Counted from the first letter of the stretch, positions 9,009 to 16,921 are shown. The stretch is 64,000 nt of DNA from Alsobacter ponti (GCF_024294805.1 NZ_JANCLU010000013.1:62001-126000), one strand, 5' to 3'. The notes: generated by a model from the sequence alone, not told the origin. Made by a program: numbers and translations.

Positions 9009-10178
9009 TCAGGCGGCGAGCGACACGCGGGCGCGGTCGGCGTCGGGGAGCCCCGCCGTCAGCCGCGCCAGCATGTCGCCGGCGTCCGCGCCCCGCAGCC
9101 TCGCGGGGGCGGGGCTGAGGCCGCCCGCTGCTTCCTCGCCGACCGCAAGCGGCAGCACCTCCAGGCGCTCGCACGCGCCGCCGCCGGAAAAGCGCGCCCG
9201 CACCGCCGCGCCGCGGAACACGTCGACGCCGCGCGCCCGGTAGGTGTCGCCCCGGCGCGTGTGGAAGACGCAGTTGCCGAGCCCCATCAGGATCGGCCGG
9301 CCCCTGTGGAACGCCAGGTTCTGCAGCACCGGCGCGCCGTGGCCGACCACCATGTCCGCGCCGCGCTCGACGAGGTCCCGGCCCAGCCCGACGAGCCAGT
9401 CCGGCGCGCGGGTCCAGTCGGCGTCCCAGCGGTGGGAGTGCAGGCAGACGGCGACCAGCGCCGCCCCGGCGCGCCGCGCCGCCGCCATCGTCGCGGCGAG
9501 CCGGTCGAGGTCGCCCGCGTCGACGCGCATGTGGGCGGCGACGCGCGCGCCGCGCAGCACCGGCGTGCCGAACAGGTCGAGCGCGTCGCCCAGCCCCGCC
9601 GCTTGGTAGCCGACCGCCGCCCGCGCCGCGGCGCGCGCGGCGTCGCCCAGCTCGCGGTCGAGGGCGCGCAATGCGTCGAACAGCGGCCCCGCGACCTCCA
9701 CCTCGCGGCGCACGCCGAGCCGGGCGATTCCGGCGCGCCCCGGCCCGGCATAGACGATGTCCGGCTGCGGCCCGAGATCGGCGGCGACGAGCGCGACGCG
9801 GACGCCCTCGGCGTCGAGCCAGGCCGGCGCGCCGGCGGCCTGCGCGTCCGCCCCGCTGCCGGCGAAACCCAGGCCGAGCGCCTCGACCACCGCGCGGGTG
9901 CGCGCCAGCCCCGGCGGGCCGAGGTCGAAGGCGTGGTTATTGGCGTGTCCGAGCGCGCCGAAGCCGAGGCCGCGCAGGCTAGCCACCGCCTCCGGCGTCG
10001 CGAGGTGGAGCGTCTTCGTCTTGGTCGGCCACGCCCCCGGCGTCTCGACGCAGGCTTCGAGGTTGGAGAACGAAGCGGCCCCGCGCAGGAACTCGCGCAG
10101 GGCGCTTGCGTCGTCGGTGTCCGTGGCGACCGGTCCGTGGACCAGCAGCTGCCCGGCGCAGGCGATGGCGAGGCTCAT
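9009..10178 (-). CDS. CapA-family protein (poly-gamma-glutamate synthesis/metallophosphatase-like)
   Basis: A 389-residue protein with CapA-type signatures: an early FSNLEACVET block, GALGHANNHAFDLGPPGL (the metal-ligand GHANNH), LVAVCLHSHRWDADW, and VVGHGAPVLQNLAFHRGRPILMGLGN. The fold is related to calcineurin-like phosphoesterases. CapA proteins take part in poly-gamma-glutamate capsule handling, but many distant members are uncharacterised enzymes. ATG 10178 is chosen; a GTG at 10187 is also in frame. There is no obvious signal peptide. Its stop codon directly abuts the stop of the convergent hydrolase gene with no base between. Confidence 0.8.
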   Translation of the reverse strand: MSLAIACAGQLLVHGPVATDTDDASALREFLRGAASFSNLEACVETPGAWPTKTKTLHLATPEAVASLRGLGFGALGHANNHAFDLGPPGLARTRAVVEALGLGFAGSGADAQAAGAPAWLDAEGVRVALVAADLGPQPDIVYAGPGRAGIARLGVRREVEVAGPLFDALRALDRELGDAARAAARAAVGYQAAGLGDALDLFGTPVLRGARVAAHMRVDAGDLDRLAATMAAARRAGAALVAVCLHSHRWDADWTRAPDWLVGLGRDLVERGADMVVGHGAPVLQNLAFHRGRPILMGLGNCVFHTRRGDTYRARGVDVFRGAAVRARFSGGGACERLEVLPLAVGEEAAGGLSPAPARLRGADAGDMLARLTAGLPDADRARVSLAA

Positions 10179-10220
10179 GCCGCCCACGCTAGCCGGGGAC
10201 GCCCTTCGGGTCCACGCGCG

Positions 10221-11153
10221 CTACTCGGGATCGAGGCCGAGGCCCCGATCCCACGGCGGAAGCGGCCGGTAGGCCTCGGCGAGGAAATCAATGAAGGCGC
10301 GCACCCTGGCCGGGGCGAGGCGGCTGGCGGGGTGGACGGCGTAGATGCCGGGCAGCTCCACCGGCGGCTCGTCGAGCGCGATGGGCCGCAGCAGGCCGGC
10401 GCGCACCGCGTCGCCGACGAGGAAGGTCGGCTCGTAGATGACGCCCTGCCCGGCGAGCGCGGCGGCGAGCAGCGCGTCGCCGTTATTGGCCTTGAGGTTG
10501 CCGGTCACCGCGACGCTGGCATGGCCGTCGCGGCCGAACAGCCAGCGGTTCGGCGACAGCATCCGCGACAGCGTGTAGCTGAGGCAGTTGTGCGCGGCGA
10601 GGTCGGCGACGCGGCGCGGCGCGCCATGCGCGGCGAGATAGGCGTCGGAGGCCGCCAGCAGCAGCCGGCAGGGCGCGATGCGGCGCGCCGTCATGCTCGA
10701 ATCCTGCATCCGCCCGATGCGGATGGCGAGGTCCCATCCCTCCTCCAGCAGGTCGACGAAGCGGTCGGACAGGCCGAGATCGACGACGACGCCCGGATGG
10801 CGGAGCGCGAAGGCGGCCATGCGCGGGGCGATCTCGCGCACCCCGAACGACAGCGGCGCGGCGACGCGCAGCACGCCGCGCACCTCGACGCGGTCGGCCG
10901 CCGCCGCCTCGTCCGCCTCCGCCACCTCGCCGAGGATGCGCTCGGCGCGTTCGAGGTAGCGGCGGCCGGCCTCGGTCAGCGTCAGCCGGCGCGTCGTGCG
11001 GTGCAGCAGCTTGACGCCCAGCCGGTCCTCCAGCGCCGCGATGTGCTTGGTCGCCATGGTCTGCGACATGCCGAGCGCGCGGGCGGCGGCCGACAGGCTG
11101 CCGAGCGCCGCCACCTTCACGAAGACCTGCATCCCGGTCAGCCGGTCCAGCAT
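10221..11153 (-). CDS. LysR-family regulator divergent from a quinone-defence gene set
   Basis: A 310-residue LysR protein. The helix-turn-helix is at residues 1-60 (LTGMQVFVKVAALGSLSAAARALG, SQTMATKHIAALEDRLG, then TRRLTLTEAGRRYLERAERIL), followed by an effector domain of the CrgA/AaeR type. AGGAG lies 9 bases before the ATG. It is divergently transcribed from the DoxX gene across a 103-base spacer that carries a candidate LysR binding site. It is the likely activator or repressor of the DoxX-dioxygenase-reductase operon and probably of itself. Confidence 0.9.
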   Translation of the reverse strand: MLDRLTGMQVFVKVAALGSLSAAARALGMSQTMATKHIAALEDRLGVKLLHRTTRRLTLTEAGRRYLERAERILGEVAEADEAAAADRVEVRGVLRVAAPLSFGVREIAPRMAAFALRHPGVVVDLGLSDRFVDLLEEGWDLAIRIGRMQDSSMTARRIAPCRLLLAASDAYLAAHGAPRRVADLAAHNCLSYTLSRMLSPNRWLFGRDGHASVAVTGNLKANNGDALLAAALAGQGVIYEPTFLVGDAVRAGLLRPIALDEPPVELPGIYAVHPASRLAPARVRAFIDFLAEAYRPLPPWDRGLGLDPE

Positions 11154-11167
11154 CGCCTCGTTCTCCT

Positions 11168-11206
11168 GGTGTGAACTGTTATCCCGATACAGCAGATTAT
11201 CACACC
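11168..11206. promoter_or_regulatory. Candidate LysR operator in the divergent spacer
   Basis: GGTGTGA (11168-11174) and TCACACC (11200-11206) form a perfect inverted repeat with a 25-base AT-richer centre that also contains GTTATC and ATTATC. Placement midway between a LysR gene and its divergent neighbour is where such proteins usually bind. Binding itself is inference. Confidence 0.45.
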
Positions 11207-11256
11207 CTGAAGCGCAGGTTATATCAAGGCACGCTCATTCACCCCCGGAGGCTTCC

Positions 11257-11679
11257 ATGATCGACAACCGCACCGCTCCCTTCGCCGCGCTGGCTCTTCG
11301 CCTGTCGCTCGGCGTGCTCTTCCTGGCCCATGCCGGCCTCAAGCTGTTCGTGTTCACGCCCGCCGGCACGGCGAAGTTCTTCGGCTCGCTGGGACTTCCG
11401 CCCGCGCTCGCCTATGTCGTCATTGCCGTCGAGCTGATCGGCGCGCTGGCGCTGATCCTCGGCGTCTACGCCCGCGTCGCCGCGCTCGTGCTGATCCCGG
11501 TGATCCTCGGCACCATCTTCACCGTCCACGGCTCGGCGGGCTTCTTCTTCACCAACCCCAACGGCGGCTGGGAATTCCCGGCGTTCTGGGCCATCGGGCT
11601 GCTCGCGGTGGCCTTGCTCGGCGACGGGGCCTATGCTCTGCGCCCCGGCCCGACGGCCCTGCGTTCCGCCACCGCCTGA
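11257..11679 (+). CDS. DoxX-family membrane protein
   Basis: A 140-residue integral membrane protein with four predicted helices (about residues 10-30, 48-68, 72-92 and 112-130). LRLSLGVLFLAHAGLKLF and AYVVIAVELIGALALILGVYARVAALVL are typical of DoxX/YphA-type proteins. These are often found with quinone- or thiol-stress genes and may feed or take electrons at the membrane. GGAGG lies 7 bases before the ATG. It heads the three-gene set continuing with the dioxygenase-like and reductase genes. Confidence 0.85.
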   Translation: MIDNRTAPFAALALRLSLGVLFLAHAGLKLFVFTPAGTAKFFGSLGLPPALAYVVIAVELIGALALILGVYARVAALVLIPVILGTIFTVHGSAGFFFTNPNGGWEFPAFWAIGLLAVALLGDGAYALRPGPTALRSATA

Positions 11680-11705
11680 ACGAGGCGAGCAGAAAGGCGA
11701 CCCAC

Positions 11706-12620
11706 ATGTCGGCGCAGTCCTCCACCGCCCCCGTCCACTCCCCGCGCGATTTCGGCTCGCCCGTTCTCGCCGCCGCCCCGCACCGAGTCGGCGTCGTCAC
11801 GCTCGTCGTGAACGACCTCGACAAGGTTCGCCGGTTCTACGAGGAGACGATCGGCCTCAAGCCGCTCGCCGGCCCGGCGGGCGGGGTGCTGCTCGGCGTC
11901 GACGCCGGGCCGCTGCTGGCGCTGCGCCACGAGCCCGGCGCGCGGCGGCGTTCGCCGCGCGAGGCGGGGCTGTTCCACACCGCCTTCCTGATGCCCGAGC
12001 GCGCCGACCTCGGCGCGTGGATCGCCCACGCCGCCGCGCGCGGCTGGCGCATCCACGGCGCGTCGGACCACGGGGTCAGCGAGGCGCTGTACTTCGCCGA
12101 CCCGGAGGGCAACGGCATCGAGCTCTATGTCGACCGCCCGGCCGCCGCCTGGCGGGGCGACGGCCCGACGGTGCGCATGGGCACCGAGGCGCTGGACCTC
12201 GACTCGCTCGTCGAGGCCGGACGCGGCCGTCGCTGGAGCGGCTTTCCGGCCGGCGGCACGGTCGGCCACCTGCACTTGCAGGTCGGCGCGCTCGCGCCGG
12301 CCGAGCGCTTCTACGGCGAGCTCCTGGGCTTCGACGTGTCGTGCCGCTACCCCGGCGCGACGTTCTTCGGCTCGGGCGGCTACCACCACCAGCTCGCCGC
12401 CAATATCTGGAACAGCCGCGGCGCCGAGCCGCGCGCGGACCTCGCCACCGGCCTCGCCGGGTTCGAGATCCTGGCCAAGGACGACGCCACCGTGGCGGCG
12501 GCCCGCCGCCGGCTGGACGAAGCGGGCGTAGCGACGGCCGACGCGGACGGCGGCGGCTTCTCCGTTACCGAGCCCTGGGGCGCGCGCGTCACGGTCCGCC
12601 CCGAGCGGGACGCCGGCTGA
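11706..12620 (+). CDS. VOC-family ring-cleaving dioxygenase-like protein (CatE/MhqO type)
   Basis: A 304-residue protein with two vicinal-oxygen-chelate modules, at residues 26-140 and 175-300. The first keeps candidate metal ligands in HRVGVVTLVV, GLFHTAFLMPE and NGIELYVDRP; the second begins VGHLHLQVGALAPAERFYGELLGFD. This matches CatE-like catechol/hydroquinone dioxygenases, which open quinol rings with Fe(II) and O2. It follows DoxX by 26 bases and its TGA overlaps the next ATG by one base. Neighbour genes point to removal of quinones or hydroquinones. A glyoxalase-type role is the alternative. Confidence 0.82.
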   Translation: MSAQSSTAPVHSPRDFGSPVLAAAPHRVGVVTLVVNDLDKVRRFYEETIGLKPLAGPAGGVLLGVDAGPLLALRHEPGARRRSPREAGLFHTAFLMPERADLGAWIAHAAARGWRIHGASDHGVSEALYFADPEGNGIELYVDRPAAAWRGDGPTVRMGTEALDLDSLVEAGRGRRWSGFPAGGTVGHLHLQVGALAPAERFYGELLGFDVSCRYPGATFFGSGGYHHQLAANIWNSRGAEPRADLATGLAGFEILAKDDATVAAARRRLDEAGVATADADGGGFSVTEPWGARVTVRPERDAG

Positions 12621-13579
12621 TGCTCGTCGACGGCAAGTGGTCGGCCGACTGGCAGCCGGTGCAGGCCAAGGACGCCAAGGGCGGCTTCGTCCGCCAGGCG
12701 TCGCAGTTCCGCAACTGGGTGACGCCGAACGGGAGCCCCGGCCCGACCGGCGAGGGCGGCTTCAAGGCCGAGGCCGGCCGCTACCACCTCTATGTCGCGC
12801 TGATCTGCCCGTGGGCCTCGCGCACGCTGATCGCCCGCGCGCTGAAGGGCCTGCGCGAGGTCGTGACCGTCTCGGTGCTCGAGCCGGAGCTGACCGACCA
12901 GGGCTGGCGCTTCGGCGACGGCTCCGACGCCGACCCCGACCCGCTGCACGGCGCGACATGGCTGCACGAGGTCTACAGCCGGGCCGATCCGCACGTCACC
13001 GGCCGCGCCACCGTGCCGGTGCTGTGGGACCGCGCCCGCGACCTCGTCGTCAACAACGAGTCGGCCGACATCGTGCGGATGTTCGATGCCGGCTTCGGCG
13101 CGCTGGCCGACGACGCCTTCCAGCTCCGCCCGGAGGCGCTGCGCGCGGAGATCGACGCCCTCAACGACCGCATCTACCCGGCCCTGAACAACGGCGTCTA
13201 CCGCGCCGGCTTCGCCACAACGCAGGTCGCCTACGAGGAGGCGTTCGCGCAGGTGTTCGCGATGCTGGACGAACTCGAAGCCCGGCTGTCCGGCCGCGAC
13301 TACCTGTTCGGCGATCGCCTGACCGAGACCGACATCCGGCTGTTCGTGACATTGGTGCGCTTCGACGCCGCCTATCACGGCCTCTTCAAGTGCAATCTGC
13401 GCCGCCTCGCCGACTACCCCGCGCTGAGCCGCTTCCTCGAGCGCGTGCTGGCCGTGCCGGGCGTGCGCGAGACGGTGAGCATCGACCACATCAAGCGCGG
13501 CTACTACTCGGTGCGCGCGCTCAACCCGCTCGGCATCGTGCCCCTCGGCCCGGCCCTGCCCTTCGCCCACCTGCTCTGA
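12620..13579 (+). CDS. Glutathionyl-hydroquinone reductase (Xi-class glutathione transferase, YqjG/ECM4 type)
   Basis: A 319-residue Xi-class enzyme. The catalytic cysteine is Cys63 in YVALICPWASRT, preceded by the class-typical FVRQASQFRNWV, and followed by VPVLWDRARDLVVNNESADIVRM (glutathione site) and the all-alpha domain with YLFGDRLTETDIRLFVTLVRFD. Such enzymes reduce glutathionyl-(hydro)quinones, releasing free hydroquinone. With the upstream ring-cleaving dioxygenase this makes a coherent route: reduce the glutathione adduct, then open the ring. A decayed copy of the gene's 3' end lies immediately downstream. Confidence 0.92.
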   Translation: MLVDGKWSADWQPVQAKDAKGGFVRQASQFRNWVTPNGSPGPTGEGGFKAEAGRYHLYVALICPWASRTLIARALKGLREVVTVSVLEPELTDQGWRFGDGSDADPDPLHGATWLHEVYSRADPHVTGRATVPVLWDRARDLVVNNESADIVRMFDAGFGALADDAFQLRPEALRAEIDALNDRIYPALNNGVYRAGFATTQVAYEEAFAQVFAMLDELEARLSGRDYLFGDRLTETDIRLFVTLVRFDAAYHGLFKCNLRRLADYPALSRFLERVLAVPGVRETVSIDHIKRGYYSVRALNPLGIVPLGPALPFAHLL

Positions 13580-13759
13580 CAAGCCCGCGACAATCGGCTC
13601 CGCCGCCCGGGTTTGCCGGCCGGCGCGGCTTCGACCCGGCGCGCGCGCTCATTTCGTTCGGCATCGCGCCGGTCGGCCCGGCCCTGCGCTTCGCGCGCTT
13701 GTTCCGGCCCGCCCGCGACAATTGGCTCCGCCGTCCGCGTTTGCCGCCCGGCGCGGCTT
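13505..13759. repeat. Imperfect tandem duplication of the reductase gene 3' end (128-base period)
   Basis: Bases 13505-13631 recur at 13633-13759 with a constant offset of 128. The unit covers the last 25 or so codons of the reductase gene plus 52 bases beyond the stop. Matching blocks include CGGCCCGGCCCTG, CCCGCGACAAT/TGGCTCCGCCG and CCGGCGCGGCTT. The second copy reads RALxxFGIxPVGPALRFARL beside RALNPLGIVPLGPALPFAHL in the gene, but its stop codon is lost. The remaining spacer up to 13829 holds no other gene. Confidence 0.8.
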
Positions 13760-13829
13760 GGGATTAGGGTGCGCGTTCGCCGCGACGCCCTCGCGCGCCG
13801 CGACCCGACGCCCTGTCCACGAGGTGCCG

Positions 13830-15098
13830 ATGCGCGCGCTGCGCCGTCTCATCATGCTGGCGACCCTGTTCGCCGCGTCCTCCGCCACGGCGCAGACAGG
13901 GCCCATGGTGCTGCCGATCCCCGGCGGGCCGCAGCCGCAGCCGGACCCGCGCAACCAGGTGATGCCGATGCCGCGCGGCGCGCTGGAGCCGGCCGGCGCG
14001 CCGAGGCGTCCCGCCGAGCCCGCCTGGACGATTCCGACCCTGAACGCTCCCGAACCGCCCCGCGCCGCCGCGCCGGCGGCGACGCCGCGCCCGGCGCAGC
14101 CGACGCATCCGGTCGCCGTCGCACCGGCCCCGGAGCCCGCGCACCCGGCCGCCGCCCCCGCGCAGCCGGCGCGCGCCCCCACCCCTGTCGAGGTCGCCGC
14201 GCCGGCCGCGCCGCCGCCCGCGCCCGCCGCCTCTTCCGCCCCCACCGTCGCCCCACCGCGCGGCCCGGTGCGCGTCATCCTGCCCGGCCCGGCGGGCGCG
14301 CCCGCGCCCTCCCAGGTGGCGACGCCGGCTCCGACCCGGATCGAAACGCCGGCCCCCGCCAGGGCCGCCCCGCCGGTGGCCCCGCCCGCCCCGCCGCCCG
14401 CCGTCGCGGCGAAGCCCGAGCCGATTGCGCCGGCCCTGCCTGCATTGCCTCCCGCCGTGACCGTCGCACCGCCGCCGGCGGTCGCGGCGAAGCAGGCCCC
14501 GGTCGTGGCTCCGCCGGCAACTCCGGCGAGTCCGGCCGTGGCCGCGACGCCTGCCGTCGCTCCGCCACCGGCCGTCGCAGCAAAGCCCGCGCCCGTCACA
14601 ACTCCCCCGGCTCCTGCCGTGGCGGCCACTCCTGCCGTCGCTCCGGCTCCCGCCGTCGTTGCAAAGCCCGCGCCGGCAGCACCGCCGGCGGCTCCCACCG
14701 TGGCGGCGACGCCTGCCGTCGTGCCGCCCCCGGCAGTCGTCGCGAAGCCCGCGCCGGCAGCAACTCCGGCGGCTCCCGCCGTGGCGGCGACGCCTGCCGT
14801 TGCTACGCCGCCTGCCGTTGCAACAAAGCCCGCGCCGGCAGCGGCTCCGCCGCCTGCGGTCGCTGCAAAGCCCGCGCCCGTCACAACTCCCCCGGCTCCC
14901 GCCGTGGCGGTCGCTCCGGCTCCGGCCGTCGCCGTGAAGCCCGCGCCGGTAGCGGCCCCGAAGCCCGCTCCGATTCAGACGTCGACCGAAATCGCCGCGA
15001 AACCCGCGCCCGAGCCCGCCGTCGAGCGTCCGCCCGCGCGGCGGACGAACCCGGCTTCAGCGATGCGCGGCATCTGCGCCACGCCGAGCTGCTCGTAG
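13830..15098 (+). CDS. Secreted Pro/Ala/Lys-rich repeat protein, function unknown
   Basis: A 422-residue protein with a signal peptide (LRRLIMLATLFAASSATAQ, cut near residue 21), a short GPMVLPIPGGPQPQP segment, and then over 300 residues of Pro/Ala/Val/Lys. From about residue 190 to 380 it repeats a near 27-residue unit built on PPPAVAAKPAPV followed by TPPAPAVAATPAVA. The end carries two cysteines (GICATPSC). GAGGTG precedes the ATG by 3-4 bases. Such spans form extended rods across periplasm or peptidoglycan, as in TonB linkers, but no known domain is attached. I do not recognise the family. Confidence 0.65.
   Translation: MRALRRLIMLATLFAASSATAQTGPMVLPIPGGPQPQPDPRNQVMPMPRGALEPAGAPRRPAEPAWTIPTLNAPEPPRAAAPAATPRPAQPTHPVAVAPAPEPAHPAAAPAQPARAPTPVEVAAPAAPPPAPAASSAPTVAPPRGPVRVILPGPAGAPAPSQVATPAPTRIETPAPARAAPPVAPPAPPPAVAAKPEPIAPALPALPPAVTVAPPPAVAAKQAPVVAPPATPASPAVAATPAVAPPPAVAAKPAPVTTPPAPAVAATPAVAPAPAVVAKPAPAAPPAAPTVAATPAVVPPPAVVAKPAPAATPAAPAVAATPAVATPPAVATKPAPAAAPPPAVAAKPAPVTTPPAPAVAVAPAPAVAVKPAPVAAPKPAPIQTSTEIAAKPAPEPAVERPPARRTNPASAMRGICATPSCS
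14400..14960 (+). repeat. Internal tandem repeats (about 81 bases per unit) in the Pro/Ala-rich gene
   Basis: The core AAGCCCGCGCC recurs near 14583, 14664, 14745 and 14828, an 81-83 base spacing or about 27 codons, with more degenerate units on both sides. Copies differ mainly at third codon positions, so the protein repeat is kept. Repeat number is likely variable between strains. Confidence 0.7.
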
Positions 15099-15130
15099 CG
15101 ACGGCGGGGCCCCTCCGGCCGCCCTTGGGT

Positions 15131-15344
15131 GTTGCGGGCCCCCGGCCCGCCCGTTCCCGGACCGGTGCAGCGAAGCGGAACCGGATCCGGGACCCAGCGC
15201 ACGATGTTCGCGCTTCAGCGCGTCCGGTTGAAAAGGCTTTTGAAGCGCCGCTTCGCGGCAGCATCCCTGCGCTGGGTCCCGGACACCCCTCCGCTGACGC
15301 TCCGGGGTTCCGGGAACGGGACGGGCGGACGAGGTCCGCCCTTT
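15131..15344. repeat. Palindromic intergenic mosaic element, copy 1
   Basis: A non-coding element with nested inverted repeats. Outer arms CCCGTTCCCGG (15150-15160) and CCGGGAACGGG (15310-15320); inner arms TCCGGGACCCAGCGCA (15186-15201) and TGCGCTGGGTCCCGGA (15268-15283), both perfect. The inner loop holds further hairpins such as CGCGCT-TC-AGCGCG and GCCGC-TTC-GCGGC. It resembles the REP/RIME class of dispersed palindromes in rhizobia. The right side ends in GTCCGCCCTTTTT, so it may also stop transcription. No coding sequence is evident in it. Confidence 0.75.
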
Positions 15345-15379
15345 TTGGCTGCGGGCGGACTGGCGTTGCGCCCGTGGGG

Positions 15380-15589
15380 GTTGCGGGCCTCCGGCCCGCC
15401 CGTCCCCGGAGCGGTGCAGCGCCAGCGGAACCGCATCCGGGGTCCAGCGCACTATGTTCGCGCGTCAGCGCGTCGACCTGAAAAAGCTGATGAAGCGCCG
15501 CTTCGCGGCAGCATCCATGCGCTGGACCCCGGACCTGCCTCCGCCAAGGCTCCGGCATTCCGGGGACGGGCGGACGAGGTCCGCCCTTT
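15380..15589. repeat. Palindromic intergenic mosaic element, copy 2
   Basis: The same element as at 15131-15344, offset by 249-250 bases and clearly diverged. Outer arms GCCCGTCCCCGG (15398-15409) and CCGGGGACGGGC (15560-15571); inner arms TCCGGGGTCCAGCGCA (15436-15451) and TGCGCTGGACCCCGGA (15518-15533), again perfect. Where the stems differ from copy 1, both arms changed together. The 61 bases after it up to the DUF3830 stop repeat the GCGGAC..GTCCGCCCTTT theme once more. Confidence 0.75.
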
Positions 15590-15650
15590 GGGTTCCGGGA
15601 GGGAAGGGGCGGACCGGCGTCCGCCCTTTGCGCTCAGGCTCCGCCCGCCC

Positions 15651-16064
15651 TCAGGCGAGGTCGAAGCGGATGTCCTGCTGGCCTTCCAGCAGAACCTTGC
15701 GGCCGAGCGTGTAGAGGTTCTCGAGCCCCGAAGTCAGCGTGATGAAGTGGTTGCCCGAGAGCTGGCCGGCCTTGGAGGCGAAATTGACGTAGCCGTAGGC
15801 CAGCAGGATCTCGGTCTCGCTGACGCCGCCGGGATAGAGGATGATCTGCCCGGGCGACGGATAGCAGGTGTTGTTCTCGTAGCCGACGCCGAAGTCGAGA
15901 TCGCCGAGCGGCATCCACACGCCCTCGCCGCTCCAGCGGACGTGGATGATCTTGCTGATGAAGGGCAGGCGCTGGCGGAACGCGGCGCACGTCTTGGGCG
16001 CCAGCTCTTCCTCCAGCCTGGCCTCGAACGTGTACGGACCGGCGGTGACCACCAACTTGGACAT
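15651..16064 (-). CDS. DUF3830 family protein (cyclophilin-like fold)
   Basis: A 137-residue protein recognisable as DUF3830 by TAGPYTFEARLEEELAPKTC, FISKIIHVRWSGEGVWMPLG, YENNTCYPSPGQIILYPGG and SGNHFITLTSG. The start ATG 16064 follows AAAGGGAAA by six bases; the frame is open further upstream but without a better start. DUF3830 proteins have a cyclophilin-like beta-barrel, lack proven isomerase activity, and often sit beside ABC transporters or amidohydrolases. Here it stands between palindromic repeats and an L,D-transpeptidase gene, so context gives little help. Confidence 0.8.
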   Translation of the reverse strand: MSKLVVTAGPYTFEARLEEELAPKTCAAFRQRLPFISKIIHVRWSGEGVWMPLGDLDFGVGYENNTCYPSPGQIILYPGGVSETEILLAYGYVNFASKAGQLSGNHFITLTSGLENLYTLGRKVLLEGQQDIRFDLA

Positions 16065-16172
16065 TGTCGTTTCCCTTTCGCGTGTCGCGTCCGGGCGAGG
16101 CGATCCCCGTCCCGGCGCGTGCGGTGACGGTTTCACCTCGAACGCGGCCGGCGTCAATGGGGAGCGGCCCCG

Positions 16173-16742
16173 TCAGGGCTTCACGACCACCGGCGCGCCG
16201 AGCGGGACGCGGGAGTAGAGGTCGACGATGTCGTCGTTGGTGAGCCTGATGCAGCCGCTCGACACCGCCTGGCCGATGCTCGACGGATCGTTGGTGCCAT
16301 GCAGGCGGAAATGCGTGTCGCTTCCGTCCCGGTAGAGATACAGGGCGCGCGCGCCGAGCGGGTTGTCGATGCCGCCCGGCATGCCGCCCGCGTAGGCGCG
16401 GTACTCGGGGATGCGGCGCATCATGTTCTCGGTGGGCGTCCAGGACGGCCATTCGGCCTTGCGGCCGATGACGGCGGAGCCGCGGAAGTTCAGCGCCTCC
16501 TCGCGCCCCACGCCGACCGCGTAGCGGATCGCCCGCCCGCCGGGCTGCACGAGGTAGAGCCGACGCGCGTCCGTCCGCACGATGACCGTGCCCGGCTTGT
16601 AGGGGCCGGAATAGGCGACCTCCCGACGGGCCAGGTCGCCGGACCCGAAGCCCATGTCGAACCCGCCGCGCGGGCCCCCGGCGCACGCCGCGCTCAACAG
16701 CCCCAGCACGACCGCGCCGATCAGGTGGAAGGCCCGCCTCAT
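16173..16742 (-). CDS. L,D-transpeptidase (YkuD domain) lipoprotein
   Basis: A 189-residue envelope enzyme. The signal sequence ends in a lipobox-like LLSAACAG with Cys at about residue 20, predicting a lipoprotein. The YkuD domain spans residues 50-189 with the catalytic pair His148 (FRLHGTND) and Cys164 (AVSSGCIRL). It would make 3-3 peptidoglycan cross-links or attach proteins to peptidoglycan, a frequent chemistry in Hyphomicrobiales. Start ATG 16742 is preferred because GGAGG lies five bases before it; an upstream in-frame ATG at 16763 has none. Confidence 0.9.
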   Translation of the reverse strand: MRRAFHLIGAVVLGLLSAACAGGPRGGFDMGFGSGDLARREVAYSGPYKPGTVIVRTDARRLYLVQPGGRAIRYAVGVGREEALNFRGSAVIGRKAEWPSWTPTENMMRRIPEYRAYAGGMPGGIDNPLGARALYLYRDGSDTHFRLHGTNDPSSIGQAVSSGCIRLTNDDIVDLYSRVPLGAPVVVKP

Positions 16743-16921
16743 CCCATCCTCCGCATTCATCACGCAGCGCCGCCGCTACCCGACCCGGGGCCGCGCGCGC
16801 TCCTATTGAACCCGATCCCGCGCGCGCCGCCCAGCCCAAGCTGATTGTCGCGATACACGCACCGGTTGAATAGTGAGTGATCGCCGACCGTTGATTTTAG
16901 GTTGAAACGGGCAGAGCATTC

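Noticed and set aside
14400-14960. Possible CRISPR-like array because of regularly spaced repeats
   Set aside because: The spacing is a multiple of three, units vary at third codon positions, there are no unique spacers and no cas genes; this is a coding repeat.
15129-15714. Small open frames inside the palindromic elements
   Set aside because: They have no ribosome-binding sites, differ in frame between the two copies, and their sequence is explained by the nested stems.
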